Shown: positions 45,924 through 56,078 of the stretch, one piece after another
Numbering within the stretch: position 1 is the stretch's first letter
Layout of the letters: every line of letters begins with the position of its first letter
DNA from: Candidatus Kapaibacterium thiocyanatum
GTDB lineage: Bacteria; Bacteroidota; Ignavibacteria; Kapaibacteriales; Kapaibacteriaceae
NCBI GenBank assembly: GCA_001899175.1
Contig: MKVH01000003.1
Location: 144,690-208,689 of the forward strand
DNA length: 64,000 nt
Reading direction: 5' to 3'
Made by a program: the position numbers and the translations under genes
The notes under the pieces: model-generated
Databases searched by the model: none
The model's input: only the letters and a program-made list of their open reading frames with translations
Told to the model about the DNA's origin: nothing

Positions 45924-48900
45924 ATGCGTCGTCTCGTACTTGCTGTTACATTTCTCGTCTGTGCCGTCGGGATGTCCGGACAGGTCCGTCCGGACTGGGC
46001 CCTGGGCACACCATTGCCGGAAGCGCTGTCAGGACATGGTGCCGTCATGGTCCATACCGGCGACGTCCTCGTCGTAGGTGGTCTGCGTGCCGATGGTTCG
46101 ACGAGCGATCGCTCATACGTCATCGATGGCAGGACGGGTGCCGTACGGCTCACGGCCAACACGATGGCGACGTCCCGCTGCCTTGCTGCCGTCCTGGAAC
46201 TGCGTCGTCCGGACGGCAGTAGCGAAGTCTACGCCATCGGCGGATATACGGGTGGCGGCGGATCGTATTCGAGTACGGCGACGATCGAACGTTGTACCTA
46301 CATTCCGGCCATCGATCAATGGCGCTGGTCCGCGGTCGGCTCGCTTCCCGTGGCCCTTGCGGAGCCCCGCGCCGTATTCAACGGCGGTGATCACATCATC
46401 GTCTGCGGCGGCCGCGTACAGACCGCTGCCGCACTCGGTACGGGTACGGTCTCCGCCACCACCGCACGGATACACAGGCAGACGGGGGCGGTCGACAGAT
46501 TGTCGGATATGAGCGTCGCGCGCGTCGGTCACGCACTGATGCGTCAGATCAACGCCGTCGGAGCCCTCGAAGTCATCGTCGCCGGAGGCGAGGCGTCCGG
46601 CGTGCCCACGACGGAGCTTCTTGCCGGAACGTCATGGGATGGACGGGCCAACCCGCCGCGCGAATTGCGCTCGTATGCCGTCGCGATGGGCGATCCTGCC
46701 GGTATCGCGCGCATGAGTGGCGGACGGAATGCGACGACGACACTGTCGACGGCGGAGTGGTACGACGTGAAGAGTGGATGGCGCGGTATGCCGCGTCCCC
46801 TCGTCGCGCGCAGTCATGCCGCCTCCACCCTCATCGCCGGTCCCCGCGATACGGCCATGGCCTATCTCGTCGCCGGTGGCCGCGCATCGGATCCCGTATC
46901 CGATGTCGAAGTCTTCACATTACCTACGAGCTCCGATCCTGCGGGATTCTGGGAGGCCATCGCCTCGACGCCGTTGCGTGTGGATGCGACGGGCCTCGCC
47001 ATCACCGACAACAATCTGCCCGTCGTAGTCGCGGGCCGTGAACGTACGGCGCCGACGAAGGCGACGATGTGGCTGCGTCCGGTGAGATGGACCGCACCCG
47101 CCTATGATCCTACGGAAGTGGGCGCGCGGAGCGACAGCGTCCTGATCGTTCTGGAAAACACATGGCTCCTTCCCCTCACGGTGACGATCAGACAGGAACA
47201 GGGCAGTGCCGAGTTCCTCGTGACGGCCGATACGGCCGCCCTCGTACTGCCGGCGGGATCGAAGAGAATCATCACATCATGGTTCCGTCCGTCGGTTCCC
47301 GGCCAGCGCGCATCGGCCATCGTCATCGACTATGGTCCGATCCAGGATACGATACCCTTGCGAGGTACCGGGCTTTCGTCGACGGTTCGCGTACTCGCCG
47401 CATCGATCGATGCGGGTGACGTCGCCGTAGGAACGTCGGATACCGTATGTGCCGATGTGCTCGTCAACGACGGTTCCGATACGTTGCGTCTCGACTCTCT
47501 CGTCATGACGCCTCCCGACCGGTTCACGGTGCTGTCGCCGAAAGGTGTCGTACGTGTAGCTCCGGGCGATACGCTTCATGCCTGTATCGTCTTCGCACCC
47601 CAGGTCCGTGGTGCCGAAGGTGCCACGCTCGAATGTCATTATGGAGCCCGGCATATTCCCGTGGCGACGGTCGGCAAGGGTATCCGTACGTATGCCATCG
47701 CGACCGGCTCGACGACGTGCGATACGGTGATGGCGACGCGGGGTACGGATGTGCCGACGTTCGTGACCATACGTAATCCGGGAGACGGACCCATCGTCGT
47801 GAATGCTGTGAACGTCATCGCAGCGCGACAGGATCTGTTCTCCGTCGGTACGTCACAACCCATTCCCTTCACGCTCGCTCCCGGAGCGACGGTCGTCGTC
47901 GACATCATCCTGCACGTCCAGCGTGAAGCCAGGGAGCAGGCTGTCGTGCGCTTCGTCTCCAACAGCGATACGGCAGTCGAAGCTCCGGTCTGCATCGTGA
48001 TCCGTTCCCGTACCATCCAGGCATCGCGCGACAGCATCGAGATCGGTCCGCTTTGTGCGGGCGACAGCGTCGATATCTCCGTGGATCTGACGAATGCAGG
48101 TGCATTCGATGTCATCCGCATCGACAGCGTCATCGTGACGGGCGATCCTGCCATCACGATCGATCCGGTCAACGGCGTCGAATTGCAGCCGCGTTCGTCG
48201 CTGCCCATCGTATGTACCCTGCGATCATCGGTATCGGGCGACGTGCGCGGGACGATTTCCGCGCGTGGGCCGTTCGGTTCCATCGACATACCTGTCCATG
48301 CTCTCGTACGTCCGTCGATCGGCGCGGCCATCGCCGATCGTTCGACGAGCGTCGGACTCGTCGACACGGTGAGCATCACGTTCGCCGATCCGGCGATGAG
48401 AGAAGCCCGATTCCGCATCGAACTGCCGTACCGGGCACTGGATGCACGCCGTGTCGTCGGCCGTTCCGCCGACGACGGAATCGACGAAGCCGCATCGTCA
48501 CTCGTTCATGAAGGTAACGGAACGTACAGTCTTCGTGCGGCATGGACGAAGGACGCTTCCGTCGAACGATCCCTCGGTATCGAGGTGGAGGTCCTCCGTA
48601 GCGACCTGTCCGCAGCGACGGTCCATGCATTGTCCGATCCGCTCATCGATGTCTGTCTCGACGTGAACGAAGCGACGGTGTTCATCGCCGGTGCATGCGG
48701 CCCGGATGCCGGTGTCGTTGCCGGACGACAGACGCTCGTGGCGCGATATGCCGGAGCGGGCCGTGACGAAATCGACATCGTCGTCGACGATGTCCTGAAC
48801 GCCCCTGCCCATGTCGAGCTCTATGACATCCGCGGCATCCTTCTGCATTCACTTCCTCTTCCGTCGTCTCCCGCCGGTGCTGCCGCTTCCATGCCGGCCG

Positions 48901-48986
48901 CCGGTATTCCCGACGGTGTCTGCGTCGTGCGGCTTCGCCGTACCGATGCGGGCGACGTCGTAACCCTCCTGCACGTTCTTCGGTGA
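45924..48986 (+). CDS. Secreted kelch-repeat/ASH-repeat protein with T9SS-type C-terminus
   Basis: A 1020-residue secreted protein. The ATG at 45924 follows GCGGAGTGG and opens a signal peptide (MRRLVLAVTFLVCAVGMSG). About residues 30-380 are kelch-like blades (HGAVMVHTGDVLVVGG, SEVYAIGGYTGGGG, NGGDHIIVCGGR). About 400-800 are repeated choice-of-anchor/ASH beta-sandwich modules (SIDAGDVAVGTSDTVCADVLVNDGSDTLRLDS; SIEIGPLCAGDSVDIS). A T9SS-like tail follows (AHVELYDIRGILLHSLPL). The stop overlaps the next gene's start region. Likely a surface adhesin or scaffold; function unknown. Confidence 0.83.
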   Translation: MRRLVLAVTFLVCAVGMSGQVRPDWALGTPLPEALSGHGAVMVHTGDVLVVGGLRADGSTSDRSYVIDGRTGAVRLTANTMATSRCLAAVLELRRPDGSSEVYAIGGYTGGGGSYSSTATIERCTYIPAIDQWRWSAVGSLPVALAEPRAVFNGGDHIIVCGGRVQTAAALGTGTVSATTARIHRQTGAVDRLSDMSVARVGHALMRQINAVGALEVIVAGGEASGVPTTELLAGTSWDGRANPPRELRSYAVAMGDPAGIARMSGGRNATTTLSTAEWYDVKSGWRGMPRPLVARSHAASTLIAGPRDTAMAYLVAGGRASDPVSDVEVFTLPTSSDPAGFWEAIASTPLRVDATGLAITDNNLPVVVAGRERTAPTKATMWLRPVRWTAPAYDPTEVGARSDSVLIVLENTWLLPLTVTIRQEQGSAEFLVTADTAALVLPAGSKRIITSWFRPSVPGQRASAIVIDYGPIQDTIPLRGTGLSSTVRVLAASIDAGDVAVGTSDTVCADVLVNDGSDTLRLDSLVMTPPDRFTVLSPKGVVRVAPGDTLHACIVFAPQVRGAEGATLECHYGARHIPVATVGKGIRTYAIATGSTTCDTVMATRGTDVPTFVTIRNPGDGPIVVNAVNVIAARQDLFSVGTSQPIPFTLAPGATVVVDIILHVQREAREQAVVRFVSNSDTAVEAPVCIVIRSRTIQASRDSIEIGPLCAGDSVDISVDLTNAGAFDVIRIDSVIVTGDPAITIDPVNGVELQPRSSLPIVCTLRSSVSGDVRGTISARGPFGSIDIPVHALVRPSIGAAIADRSTSVGLVDTVSITFADPAMREARFRIELPYRALDARRVVGRSADDGIDEAASSLVHEGNGTYSLRAAWTKDASVERSLGIEVEVLRSDLSAATVHALSDPLIDVCLDVNEATVFIAGACGPDAGVVAGRQTLVARYAGAGRDEIDIVVDDVLNAPAHVELYDIRGILLHSLPLPSSPAGAAASMPAAGIPDGVCVVRLRRTDAGDVVTLLHVLR

Positions 48987-48994
48987 GATCATTG

Positions 48995-50980
48995 ATGAAG
49001 CAATCTCTTCTTGTTGTAATGCTGTGTTGCGTCGTTCCATTGCAGGCGCAGTTCCACGACCTGGAAATCGGTGTGATGGGAGCTGCCACGCTGAACATGC
49101 ATCGCGGATCGTTCTCCACGTCGAGCGGCCTTGACGAATGCGGGACGTTCAGCGATGCACTGACACCAGGTCTGATGATCGGTAACGACGTCCTTGCCCG
49201 TATCGGCGATCGATGGGGATTGTCGGGACGACTGTTCTACTATCGTGCCGATGGTTCCTTCACGTCGCCGACGGGAACGACGCCGCGTGTACGGCTCGCC
49301 GACGGAACGCTCGTACCGCTGGTATCCGAATACGCCCTGACGACGGATCTCGACTACATCGGACTCGAAGCGCTCGGCAAGTACTTCGTCGTGCCCGATG
49401 TCTACGTCGCTGCCGGACCGCAGGTGGGCTATGCGATGCGAACGGCGTTCGAGCAGCGCGAAGACATTCTCTCGCCCTCCAATCTGAAGTTCTCCAACGG
49501 ATCGTCGTCCCGCGTCATCCTGGCCGGATCGTTCGAACGGACGTCGGTAGACGTCAACCGCCAGCTTCGTCTCGGCATCACGGCAGCCGTGGGTATGGAC
49601 CTGACCCTATCGGGCAACTGGCGCCTGCATCCCGAAGTAGGCTTCACGTATGGTCTGACGAACGTCCTCTCGACCTTCGACTGGAAGGTCCATACCATCC
49701 GCGCAGGAGTGACGCTCGGCTATGTACTGAACGCGCCTGCAGCGGTGATCGTCACCGAAGCCGCACCTCCACCTCCGCCTCCACCGCCCGTTCCTTCCAT
49801 GCCCGCCAACCTCGCGTTGAACATCGAAGGTGCATCGTCGATCACGATCACGGAAACGCGTCGCAGCGATCTGTTCCCGCTGTTGCCCTACGTCTTCTTC
49901 GATCATGCGAGTTCCGTCATTCCTGCGCGATATCGTGACCGGAAGGGAGAAACGGAATCGTTCGATCCGCTGACGGCAGCGGACAGTGGCCTCGCATCCT
50001 ATCACGACATGCTCAACATCGTCGGTCAACGGTTGCGCGAGCGGCCGAGTGCACGGATCACGTTGACGGGACACCGGGAACCCGCCGACGGCGAAGCATC
50101 GTCTTCGCTCTCGATGGAACGTGCCGTCGCTGTACGTGACTATCTCCAGCGCATATGGAATATCGAACCGTCGCGCATGGACGTCGCAGCGCGTGAACTG
50201 CCCTCCGTCGTCTCCAACCGGAACACCGACGACGGTCGTGCCGAGAACCGACGCGTGGAAATCACGACGAACGATCCGGCCATCGTAGCTCCCATACAAC
50301 GCCGGACCATCCGCCGCGAAACAGACCCCGACATCGTCCGGTTGATTCCTCTCACGCAGCCCGTTTCGGCATTCACGGATGCCGCCACGATCCGCATCAT
50401 GGCACCGAACGGACGTGTGCTCATGGACAAGCCGTACCACGTAGCATCGCAGGAAACCGTCGCATGGACGCTGAACGCCGACGACATCGCTTCCGTGCTG
50501 GGAACAGCCCAACGCGTCGACCTCGTCGCAGAACTCACGGCGACGGAGAACGATGGAACGTCGCGCAAGGCCACACGAACGATCCCCGTACGCTCGATGA
50601 TCCGCTCGGCCCGATACGACGATGAAATCGTCAACGACTCCACCGTGGAACGCTTCAGTCTCATCTTCTTCGACTACGACACGCCGACCATCAGCACGTT
50701 CAACACGACGGTGATGGACCTCATCCGGGCCCGCTGCCGTACGACGTCGACGGTGCGTATCACCGGTCTCACGGACCGTACCGGTAATCCGACGTACAAC
50801 GAAGACCTGTCCCGTCGCCGTGCGGCTTCGGTCGCCGACGCAATCAAGGCACGGATCATTCCGAATGCCATCGAGTCCCGGGGGCTCGGACCCAATCTTC
50901 TTTTCGACAACGATCTGCCCGAAGGCCGGTTCTACAATCGTACCGTGCTGGTCGAAGTCGTGACACCACTCGACAGATGA
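48995..50980 (+). CDS. Porin-like outer-membrane protein with two OmpA-type domains
   Basis: A 661-residue protein: signal peptide (MKQSLLVVMLCCVVPLQAQ), an outer-membrane beta-barrel-like part (about 25-250), a polyproline hinge (about 257-268), an OmpA-like domain (about 300-428, ARITLTGHREPADGEAS, GRAENRRVEI), a beta-rich spacer, and a second OmpA-like domain (about 553-658, SLIFFDYDTPTIS, TGLTDRTGNPTYNEDLSRRRA). OmpA domains bind peptidoglycan; two in one chain is unusual. The ATG at 48995 is preferred over a GTG at 48983. Gene ends overlap both neighbours, indicating one operon. Confidence 0.85.
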   Translation: MKQSLLVVMLCCVVPLQAQFHDLEIGVMGAATLNMHRGSFSTSSGLDECGTFSDALTPGLMIGNDVLARIGDRWGLSGRLFYYRADGSFTSPTGTTPRVRLADGTLVPLVSEYALTTDLDYIGLEALGKYFVVPDVYVAAGPQVGYAMRTAFEQREDILSPSNLKFSNGSSSRVILAGSFERTSVDVNRQLRLGITAAVGMDLTLSGNWRLHPEVGFTYGLTNVLSTFDWKVHTIRAGVTLGYVLNAPAAVIVTEAAPPPPPPPPVPSMPANLALNIEGASSITITETRRSDLFPLLPYVFFDHASSVIPARYRDRKGETESFDPLTAADSGLASYHDMLNIVGQRLRERPSARITLTGHREPADGEASSSLSMERAVAVRDYLQRIWNIEPSRMDVAARELPSVVSNRNTDDGRAENRRVEITTNDPAIVAPIQRRTIRRETDPDIVRLIPLTQPVSAFTDAATIRIMAPNGRVLMDKPYHVASQETVAWTLNADDIASVLGTAQRVDLVAELTATENDGTSRKATRTIPVRSMIRSARYDDEIVNDSTVERFSLIFFDYDTPTISTFNTTVMDLIRARCRTTSTVRITGLTDRTGNPTYNEDLSRRRAASVADAIKARIIPNAIESRGLGPNLLFDNDLPEGRFYNRTVLVEVVTPLDR

Positions 50981-50991
50981 GGACGGAATCC

Positions 50992-53900
50992 ATGAACCAT
51001 CTCGTCCGCTCTGTTCTCATCGTTTCTCTCGTCGCACTCGCCGGCATCCAGGCCTCTGCGCAGTCGAGCCTGTCGATCGTCGATGCACTGCCGCCGTATC
51101 TCCTGTCGTGCCGATTCACCAATAACGGTCACTTCTCGATCTCGACGAAGTACACGGGTACGCCGACGACGATCATCTATCGTGAGGACGGTACGGGGAA
51201 TCGTCCGGTGAACTATACGTCGCACGTCCACCTCTACGTCGACGGTGTGGTCTATCAGATGGCCTACGAAGAAGACACGACGACGCGTACCGCACCACCA
51301 CCGCATCCTCTCGCCGTGAAGCGGATGTATCCCGATACCGTTGCCGGCCGTCCGCGCATCAACGTCGACGTCCAGGCGCTGACCGTCGCCGAGAAGGACA
51401 CGATCAGGGCCACACTGACGATGGAGCCCGTGCTCCGCTCGGGTGGTGCCTTCATCAGATTCACGATCACCGTCGACAACCGTGGTACGCGTCCGCACGA
51501 TATCGGTGCGCTGCTGCTGGTGGACACGAAGATCGGGGCCAACGACCGTGCTCCCATCGCGACGGCCTATGGCTACTCGGGGGTGGAAACGAAGTACGAA
51601 CGGAAGGTGGCTCCTGGTCTTCCCGCGTTCTGGCTCGCACTGGAGGGTACGCCGACGGCACCGGGACTCGTCGCACGCGGTAACCTGCGCGGTACGGAGC
51701 TGATCGAACCCGATGAGATCATCTTCGGTAACTGGACGGACGACCCGACGCGCGGCATACCCGGATTGTATCGAACGTTATGGAAGGGACGTCCGATCTC
51801 GCCGGCAGGATATACCGACAGCGCCATCCTGCTGTTGTGGGATTCGGAGGACCAGCCTGCGGGGCTTCGCCGTATCGTGGCTGCGACGGAAATCGGTATC
51901 GCCGATTCACTCAGCGTGCTCACGGGTGGTGGAAGCGGAGGCGGTAATCCCGGCGGTGATGGCGGCCTGGCATTGGCGGGGCAAGGCGGATGTCTCGAAG
52001 TGGAGGCGATCACCGAGCGTCCGTGCGGCGACCCGTCATGGAGCGTCTATGCACCCGATACCGTCCAGACGATCTATCTGGTCACGAACCTCGATACGGT
52101 GCGTGCGGCATCGGTTCGCCTCGTCGTCGGTGCACAGCCACGTGGTGTCCAGGCCATCGATACCGATGTATCCGTCATCCAGGACCCGCTCGCGGCCAGA
52201 GCGACGGGTGTGGGTCTTCTTTCCTTCGCTGTCGCGCCGCGTCTCGCCGACCACACGTACGAGATTCCCGTTACCGTCGTCCGCAACGGTGCGGATACCG
52301 TACTGAAGGACTCCGTCTGCATCATCGTACCTGGTGTGGCGGCCCGCATCAAGGCGAGAGACCATCTCACCGTGCCTGTCTGCCCCGGTGAGACGGATAC
52401 CGTGGACGTCACCGTCGACCTCGATGGTCCCCGCTGTCGTCAGGTCGTCGGTGCCACGATCATCGATACCCCATCGCCGACGCTCGCACAGGTTCTTCAG
52501 CCCTTGCCGATGCTCGCAGCGAACGGAAGCGGCAGGATCCGCGTGGCCGTATCGCCTGCGACGGAAGGTCAGCAGCAGGTACGCATCGCAGTACACGTAC
52601 GTGATGAAGAAGTGCTCGCCCCGGGAGATACGACGTGGGTGGAACTGCGCGATACGCTGACGCTGACGATCGTCGGACGTCCGGCGGAGTTCGCTTTCGT
52701 ACCGGCCATCGACAGTATCGATCTCGGTGACGTATGTATCGGCGATTCGGTCGACGACGACCTGATCGTCCAGAATCTTGGTGGATGCGATGTAGAACTG
52801 ACGGCCGCTCTATGGATCGACGATGCGGGCGGGACGTTCAAGGCCATCCCCGATTCGATCGTGGCGCGCAGGATCGGCCGCGCATCGCGCAACGAACTAC
52901 CCCTCGTGGCATTCGGTCGTCGTCCGGGTGTCGCCGTCGGCAAGCTACGCATCACGAGTCCGGCCCGGCCGCAACAGCGTGACGTGACCGTTCGCGTCAA
53001 CGTCGTACGTCCAGCCTATACCATCGCCGTCGATACCGTCGAGTTCGATACCGTATGCCCCAATGAGCGCACTGTGCGGATGCTCGGCATCTACAATCCC
53101 ACGCCATGTTCCGTATCGATCGATTCCGTGACGGTAACGGATCCGGGTGGACGTATCCGTATGACGTCGAGCGATGGCTTCACGATCTCGGCGCGGGGCA
53201 GGGTGACGATTCCCGTCGTCGTCGAAGCTGTCCAGGCCTCGGATATCGTCGTGCCTCTCACCATCCACTCCGTCGAGGCGGGCGACCAGCAACGTACGGT
53301 GCATGTCGTGGTCCGAACACGGCAGCTCGCACCGTCCACGCCGTCGCTGGAGCTCGGTGATGTACGGAAGGGAACGACGGTCGTTGATACCGTCGAAGTA
53401 ACGAACGTCGGCGATGCGCCGATGACGGTCACCTCGTTGCGTCTTGCCGGAACATCAGCGGCGGATTATGCCGCCGTACCTGCCGATGGAAGGGCCTTCC
53501 CCTTCGTCCTCCAGCCGTCGGAGCGATTCGACGTGCGCGTGACCTTCACGCCGAGCGATATCGAGACGAGGCGTGCGACGTTGATCGTGGCTACGACTGC
53601 CGCTCCGTGTGCAGTTCTGCAGCCCATCGTCCTTACCGGACGCGGGGTGGTGCCGATCATGGACATCGCCACCTCGCGTATCGGTGCCGGTGCAGTTTGT
53701 ATCGGTACAGCCGTCGATACGACGATCACCATACGCAATGCCGGAAACTCGACGTTGCGGCTGACGTCCATCACGATACCCGTGAACGAAGCATCGTTGT
53801 CGACGACAGCGTCATTGCCCATCGCCATCGACTCCGGTATGAGCGTATCGTTGCCGCTGCAGATCGCACCGCGCGTTCTGGGCACGCGTACGCTGAACAT

Positions 53901-54660
53901 CCATCTCGAACATGACGGTGAATGGCTGTCGCCCGTCGATACGACCATCGACGTTTCCCTTCGCGGAGTGCTGTGTGCCGATGTCTCCATCGATACGATC
54001 CGTGCCGACGTCGGTACCCGTATCGACATTCCGGTGCGGCTCCGACCGAGGTATGCTCTCGCTCCCGATTCCGTGACGTCGCTGCTCGTCGGTTCGGCGG
54101 CGCCATTGCATGTCCAGGTGCGTACGGACAGGGCCCAGGTCGATGTCTCGAACGCCGATGAAGGGCTTGCCGGTGCATCGGTGGCCGGCACGACCATCGT
54201 ACCGGGACTCGTCGATATCGAACGTCTGGACGTCGTTCCCACGGCGATGGGCGATGTCGTCACGATCCTTCGCGCGGAGGTCCTGCTTGGTCCCCAACGG
54301 ACGAGCCCCCTTCTGCCTGCGGTCGTGAGCATGGCCAACGGCGACGTCGAACTGCGTATCCTTCCCGGTCTGCTCCAGGCCGACCGGTGCGCTTTCGACA
54401 ATCGAACGGTCGAGGAGCGGCCGATTCCGGCGGTGTGGAATGCAGGCAGTGGAATCGTCGTCTACCTGCCCGATGGCAGGAGTGGGGAGCTGCGCATGAC
54501 GACGCTCGCCGGAGCCGTCGTCCATACGGTATCGTTGCCGCAGAGCGGCGGTGGTACGATGTCGCTGCCGATTCCCGACGGAGTGGCACACGGATGGTAT
54601 GGCCTCGTCCTTACGACCGACGATGGCCAGATCGTACGTACGGCCATGCTGCTGCCGTAG
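50992..54660 (+). CDS. Giant secreted choice-of-anchor/ASH-repeat protein with T9SS-type C-terminus
   Basis: A 1222-residue secreted protein with a signal peptide (MNHLVRSVLIVSLVALAGIQASAQ). The ATG at 50992 has GAGGACGG upstream; an ATG at 50977 overlaps the previous stop (ATGA). Residues about 25-303 form a domain I do not recognise (FTNNGHFSISTKYTG; FIRFTITVDNRGTRPHDIGALLLVDTKIGAN). A Gly-rich hinge (about 309-333) leads to ASH/choice-of-anchor repeats (about 336-986, SLELGDVRKGTTVVDTVEVTNVGDAPMTV). The tail (GIVVYLPDGRSGELRMTTLAG...GWYGLVL) resembles a T9SS sorting domain. Function unknown; clearly part of the preceding operon. Confidence 0.82.
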   Translation: MNHLVRSVLIVSLVALAGIQASAQSSLSIVDALPPYLLSCRFTNNGHFSISTKYTGTPTTIIYREDGTGNRPVNYTSHVHLYVDGVVYQMAYEEDTTTRTAPPPHPLAVKRMYPDTVAGRPRINVDVQALTVAEKDTIRATLTMEPVLRSGGAFIRFTITVDNRGTRPHDIGALLLVDTKIGANDRAPIATAYGYSGVETKYERKVAPGLPAFWLALEGTPTAPGLVARGNLRGTELIEPDEIIFGNWTDDPTRGIPGLYRTLWKGRPISPAGYTDSAILLLWDSEDQPAGLRRIVAATEIGIADSLSVLTGGGSGGGNPGGDGGLALAGQGGCLEVEAITERPCGDPSWSVYAPDTVQTIYLVTNLDTVRAASVRLVVGAQPRGVQAIDTDVSVIQDPLAARATGVGLLSFAVAPRLADHTYEIPVTVVRNGADTVLKDSVCIIVPGVAARIKARDHLTVPVCPGETDTVDVTVDLDGPRCRQVVGATIIDTPSPTLAQVLQPLPMLAANGSGRIRVAVSPATEGQQQVRIAVHVRDEEVLAPGDTTWVELRDTLTLTIVGRPAEFAFVPAIDSIDLGDVCIGDSVDDDLIVQNLGGCDVELTAALWIDDAGGTFKAIPDSIVARRIGRASRNELPLVAFGRRPGVAVGKLRITSPARPQQRDVTVRVNVVRPAYTIAVDTVEFDTVCPNERTVRMLGIYNPTPCSVSIDSVTVTDPGGRIRMTSSDGFTISARGRVTIPVVVEAVQASDIVVPLTIHSVEAGDQQRTVHVVVRTRQLAPSTPSLELGDVRKGTTVVDTVEVTNVGDAPMTVTSLRLAGTSAADYAAVPADGRAFPFVLQPSERFDVRVTFTPSDIETRRATLIVATTAAPCAVLQPIVLTGRGVVPIMDIATSRIGAGAVCIGTAVDTTITIRNAGNSTLRLTSITIPVNEASLSTTASLPIAIDSGMSVSLPLQIAPRVLGTRTLNIHLEHDGEWLSPVDTTIDVSLRGVLCADVSIDTIRADVGTRIDIPVRLRPRYALAPDSVTSLLVGSAAPLHVQVRTDRAQVDVSNADEGLAGASVAGTTIVPGLVDIERLDVVPTAMGDVVTILRAEVLLGPQRTSPLLPAVVSMANGDVELRILPGLLQADRCAFDNRTVEERPIPAVWNAGSGIVVYLPDGRSGELRMTTLAGAVVHTVSLPQSGGGTMSLPIPDGVAHGWYGLVLTTDDGQIVRTAMLLP

Positions 54661-54708
54661 CACGGCATGAGCGGACGGTCTTCCCCTATGTATGCCCGTA
54701 AATGAAGA

Positions 54709-54736
54709 ACGCCGGTCCGAACGAACGGACCGGCGT
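54709..54736 (-). terminator. Probable intrinsic terminator of the tig-clpP-clpX operon
   Basis: A perfect 11-bp inverted repeat (ACGCCGGTCCG / CGGACCGGCGT) with a 6-base loop lies between two convergent genes. On the minus strand it is followed by TCTTCATTTA, a modest T-rich tail, so it most likely ends the clpX transcript. It may also slow transcripts coming from the other side. Confidence 0.7.
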
Positions 54737-54767
54737 CGGCATGTGATGTCTGATGGTGTGTCTGGCC

Positions 54768-56051
54768 TTACTGGGCCTTGGACTTCGTCGAGCGCTTCTG
54801 CGGTTCGTCCGACAGCTCGAAGAGCGGCGGTGCGCCGCGTTCCACGACGTCGCGCGTGATGATGCACTTGCGGACGTTGCGCTGATCGGGCAGGCCGTAC
54901 ATGATGGGATTCATCATCTCTTCCATCACACCGCGGAGTGCGCGGGCGCCCGTGCGGCGCAGTTTGGCGCGATGCACGAGTGCGATCAGCGCTTCGGCTT
55001 CGAATTCGAGCTGGACGCCTTCGAGCAGCAGCAGCTTCTGATACTGCTTCACGAGGGCATTGCGCGGATTCGTCAGGATGTCGAGCATGGCTTCGTCGCT
55101 CAAGGGATCGAGCGACGTGATGACGGGCAGGCGGCCGATGAATTCGGGGATGAAGCCGAACTTCATGAGGTCATCGGGTTCCACGAACTTCAGCAGTGCC
55201 GGAGTGTCTTCCGCGGCGGCTGCGAGGGTGGCCGTGAAGCCCATCGTCGACGTGCGCCTGCGACGGGAGATGATCTTCTCGAGTCCTTCGAAGGCTCCAC
55301 CGCAGATGAACAGGATGTTGCGCGTGTTCACGTAGATCAGCGGCTGTTCCGGATGCTTGCGTCCGCCCTTCGGGGGGATGCCTGCCACCGTGCCTTCGAG
55401 AATCTTCAGGAGGCCCTGCTGGACGCCTTCGCCGGAGACATCGCGGGTGATACTGGCGGAGTCGCTCTTGCGCGTGATCTTGTCGATCTCATCCACGTAG
55501 ACGATGCCGCGTTCGGCACGCTCGACGTTGTAGTCGGCATTCTGCAGCAGGTTCACGATGATGGATTCGACGTCGTCACCCACGTAACCGGCTTCGGTCA
55601 GCGTCGTGGCATCGGCGATGGCGAACGGAACGTCGAGGATGCGGGCGAGGGTCTGGGCGAGCAGCGTCTTGCCGGTACCTGTCGGCCCCAGCAGGAGGAT
55701 GTTGCTCTTCTCGATCTCGACGTCGTCGAACGGGCTCACCATGTCCTCGGCCTGGATCCGCTTGTAGTGATTGTACACTGCAACGGAAAGGACTTCCTTG
55801 GACTTGTCCTGCCCGATCACGTAGGAGTCGAGCTGGCGCTTTATTTCCGATGGGCGCGGGAGTGACTTGAGATCCGTGCGCAGCGTCGTTGCCGGCTGAT
55901 TCTTGCGTAGGATCTCGACGGAGTTCTGTACGCAGATGTCGCAGATATAGACGCCTTTACCTGCGATCAGGCTCGTGACTTCCCGTGAGCTGCGTCCGCA
56001 GAACGAACAATGCAGCTCCTCGGGTTGTCCAGTGTTATCGGTTGTCGACAT
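54768..56051 (-). CDS. clpX: ATP-dependent protease ATPase subunit ClpX
   Basis: A 427-residue AAA+ unfoldase that feeds substrates to ClpP. The N-terminal zinc finger ([13 protein letters not shown]...GVYICDIC) is intact. Walker A is [18 protein letters not shown], Walker [14 protein letters not shown]; the pore loop [10 protein letters not shown] and sensor regions follow. Length and C-terminus are normal. GGGGGATA precedes the ATG, 27 bases after clpP. This tig-clpP-clpX order is conserved across many bacteria. Confidence 0.97.
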   Translation of the reverse strand: MSTTDNTGQPEELHCSFCGRSSREVTSLIAGKGVYICDICVQNSVEILRKNQPATTLRTDLKSLPRPSEIKRQLDSYVIGQDKSKEVLSVAVYNHYKRIQAEDMVSPFDDVEIEKSNILLLGPTGTGKTLLAQTLARILDVPFAIADATTLTEAGYVGDDVESIIVNLLQNADYNVERAERGIVYVDEIDKITRKSDSASITRDVSGEGVQQGLLKILEGTVAGIPPKGGRKHPEQPLIYVNTRNILFICGGAFEGLEKIISRRRRTSTMGFTATLAAAAEDTPALLKFVEPDDLMKFGFIPEFIGRLPVITSLDPLSDEAMLDILTNPRNALVKQYQKLLLLEGVQLEFEAEALIALVHRAKLRRTGARALRGVMEEMMNPIMYGLPDQRNVRKCIITRDVVERGAPPLFELSDEPQKRSTKSKAQ

Positions 56052-56078
56052 TAATATCCCCCAGGAATCGACGTCAAC

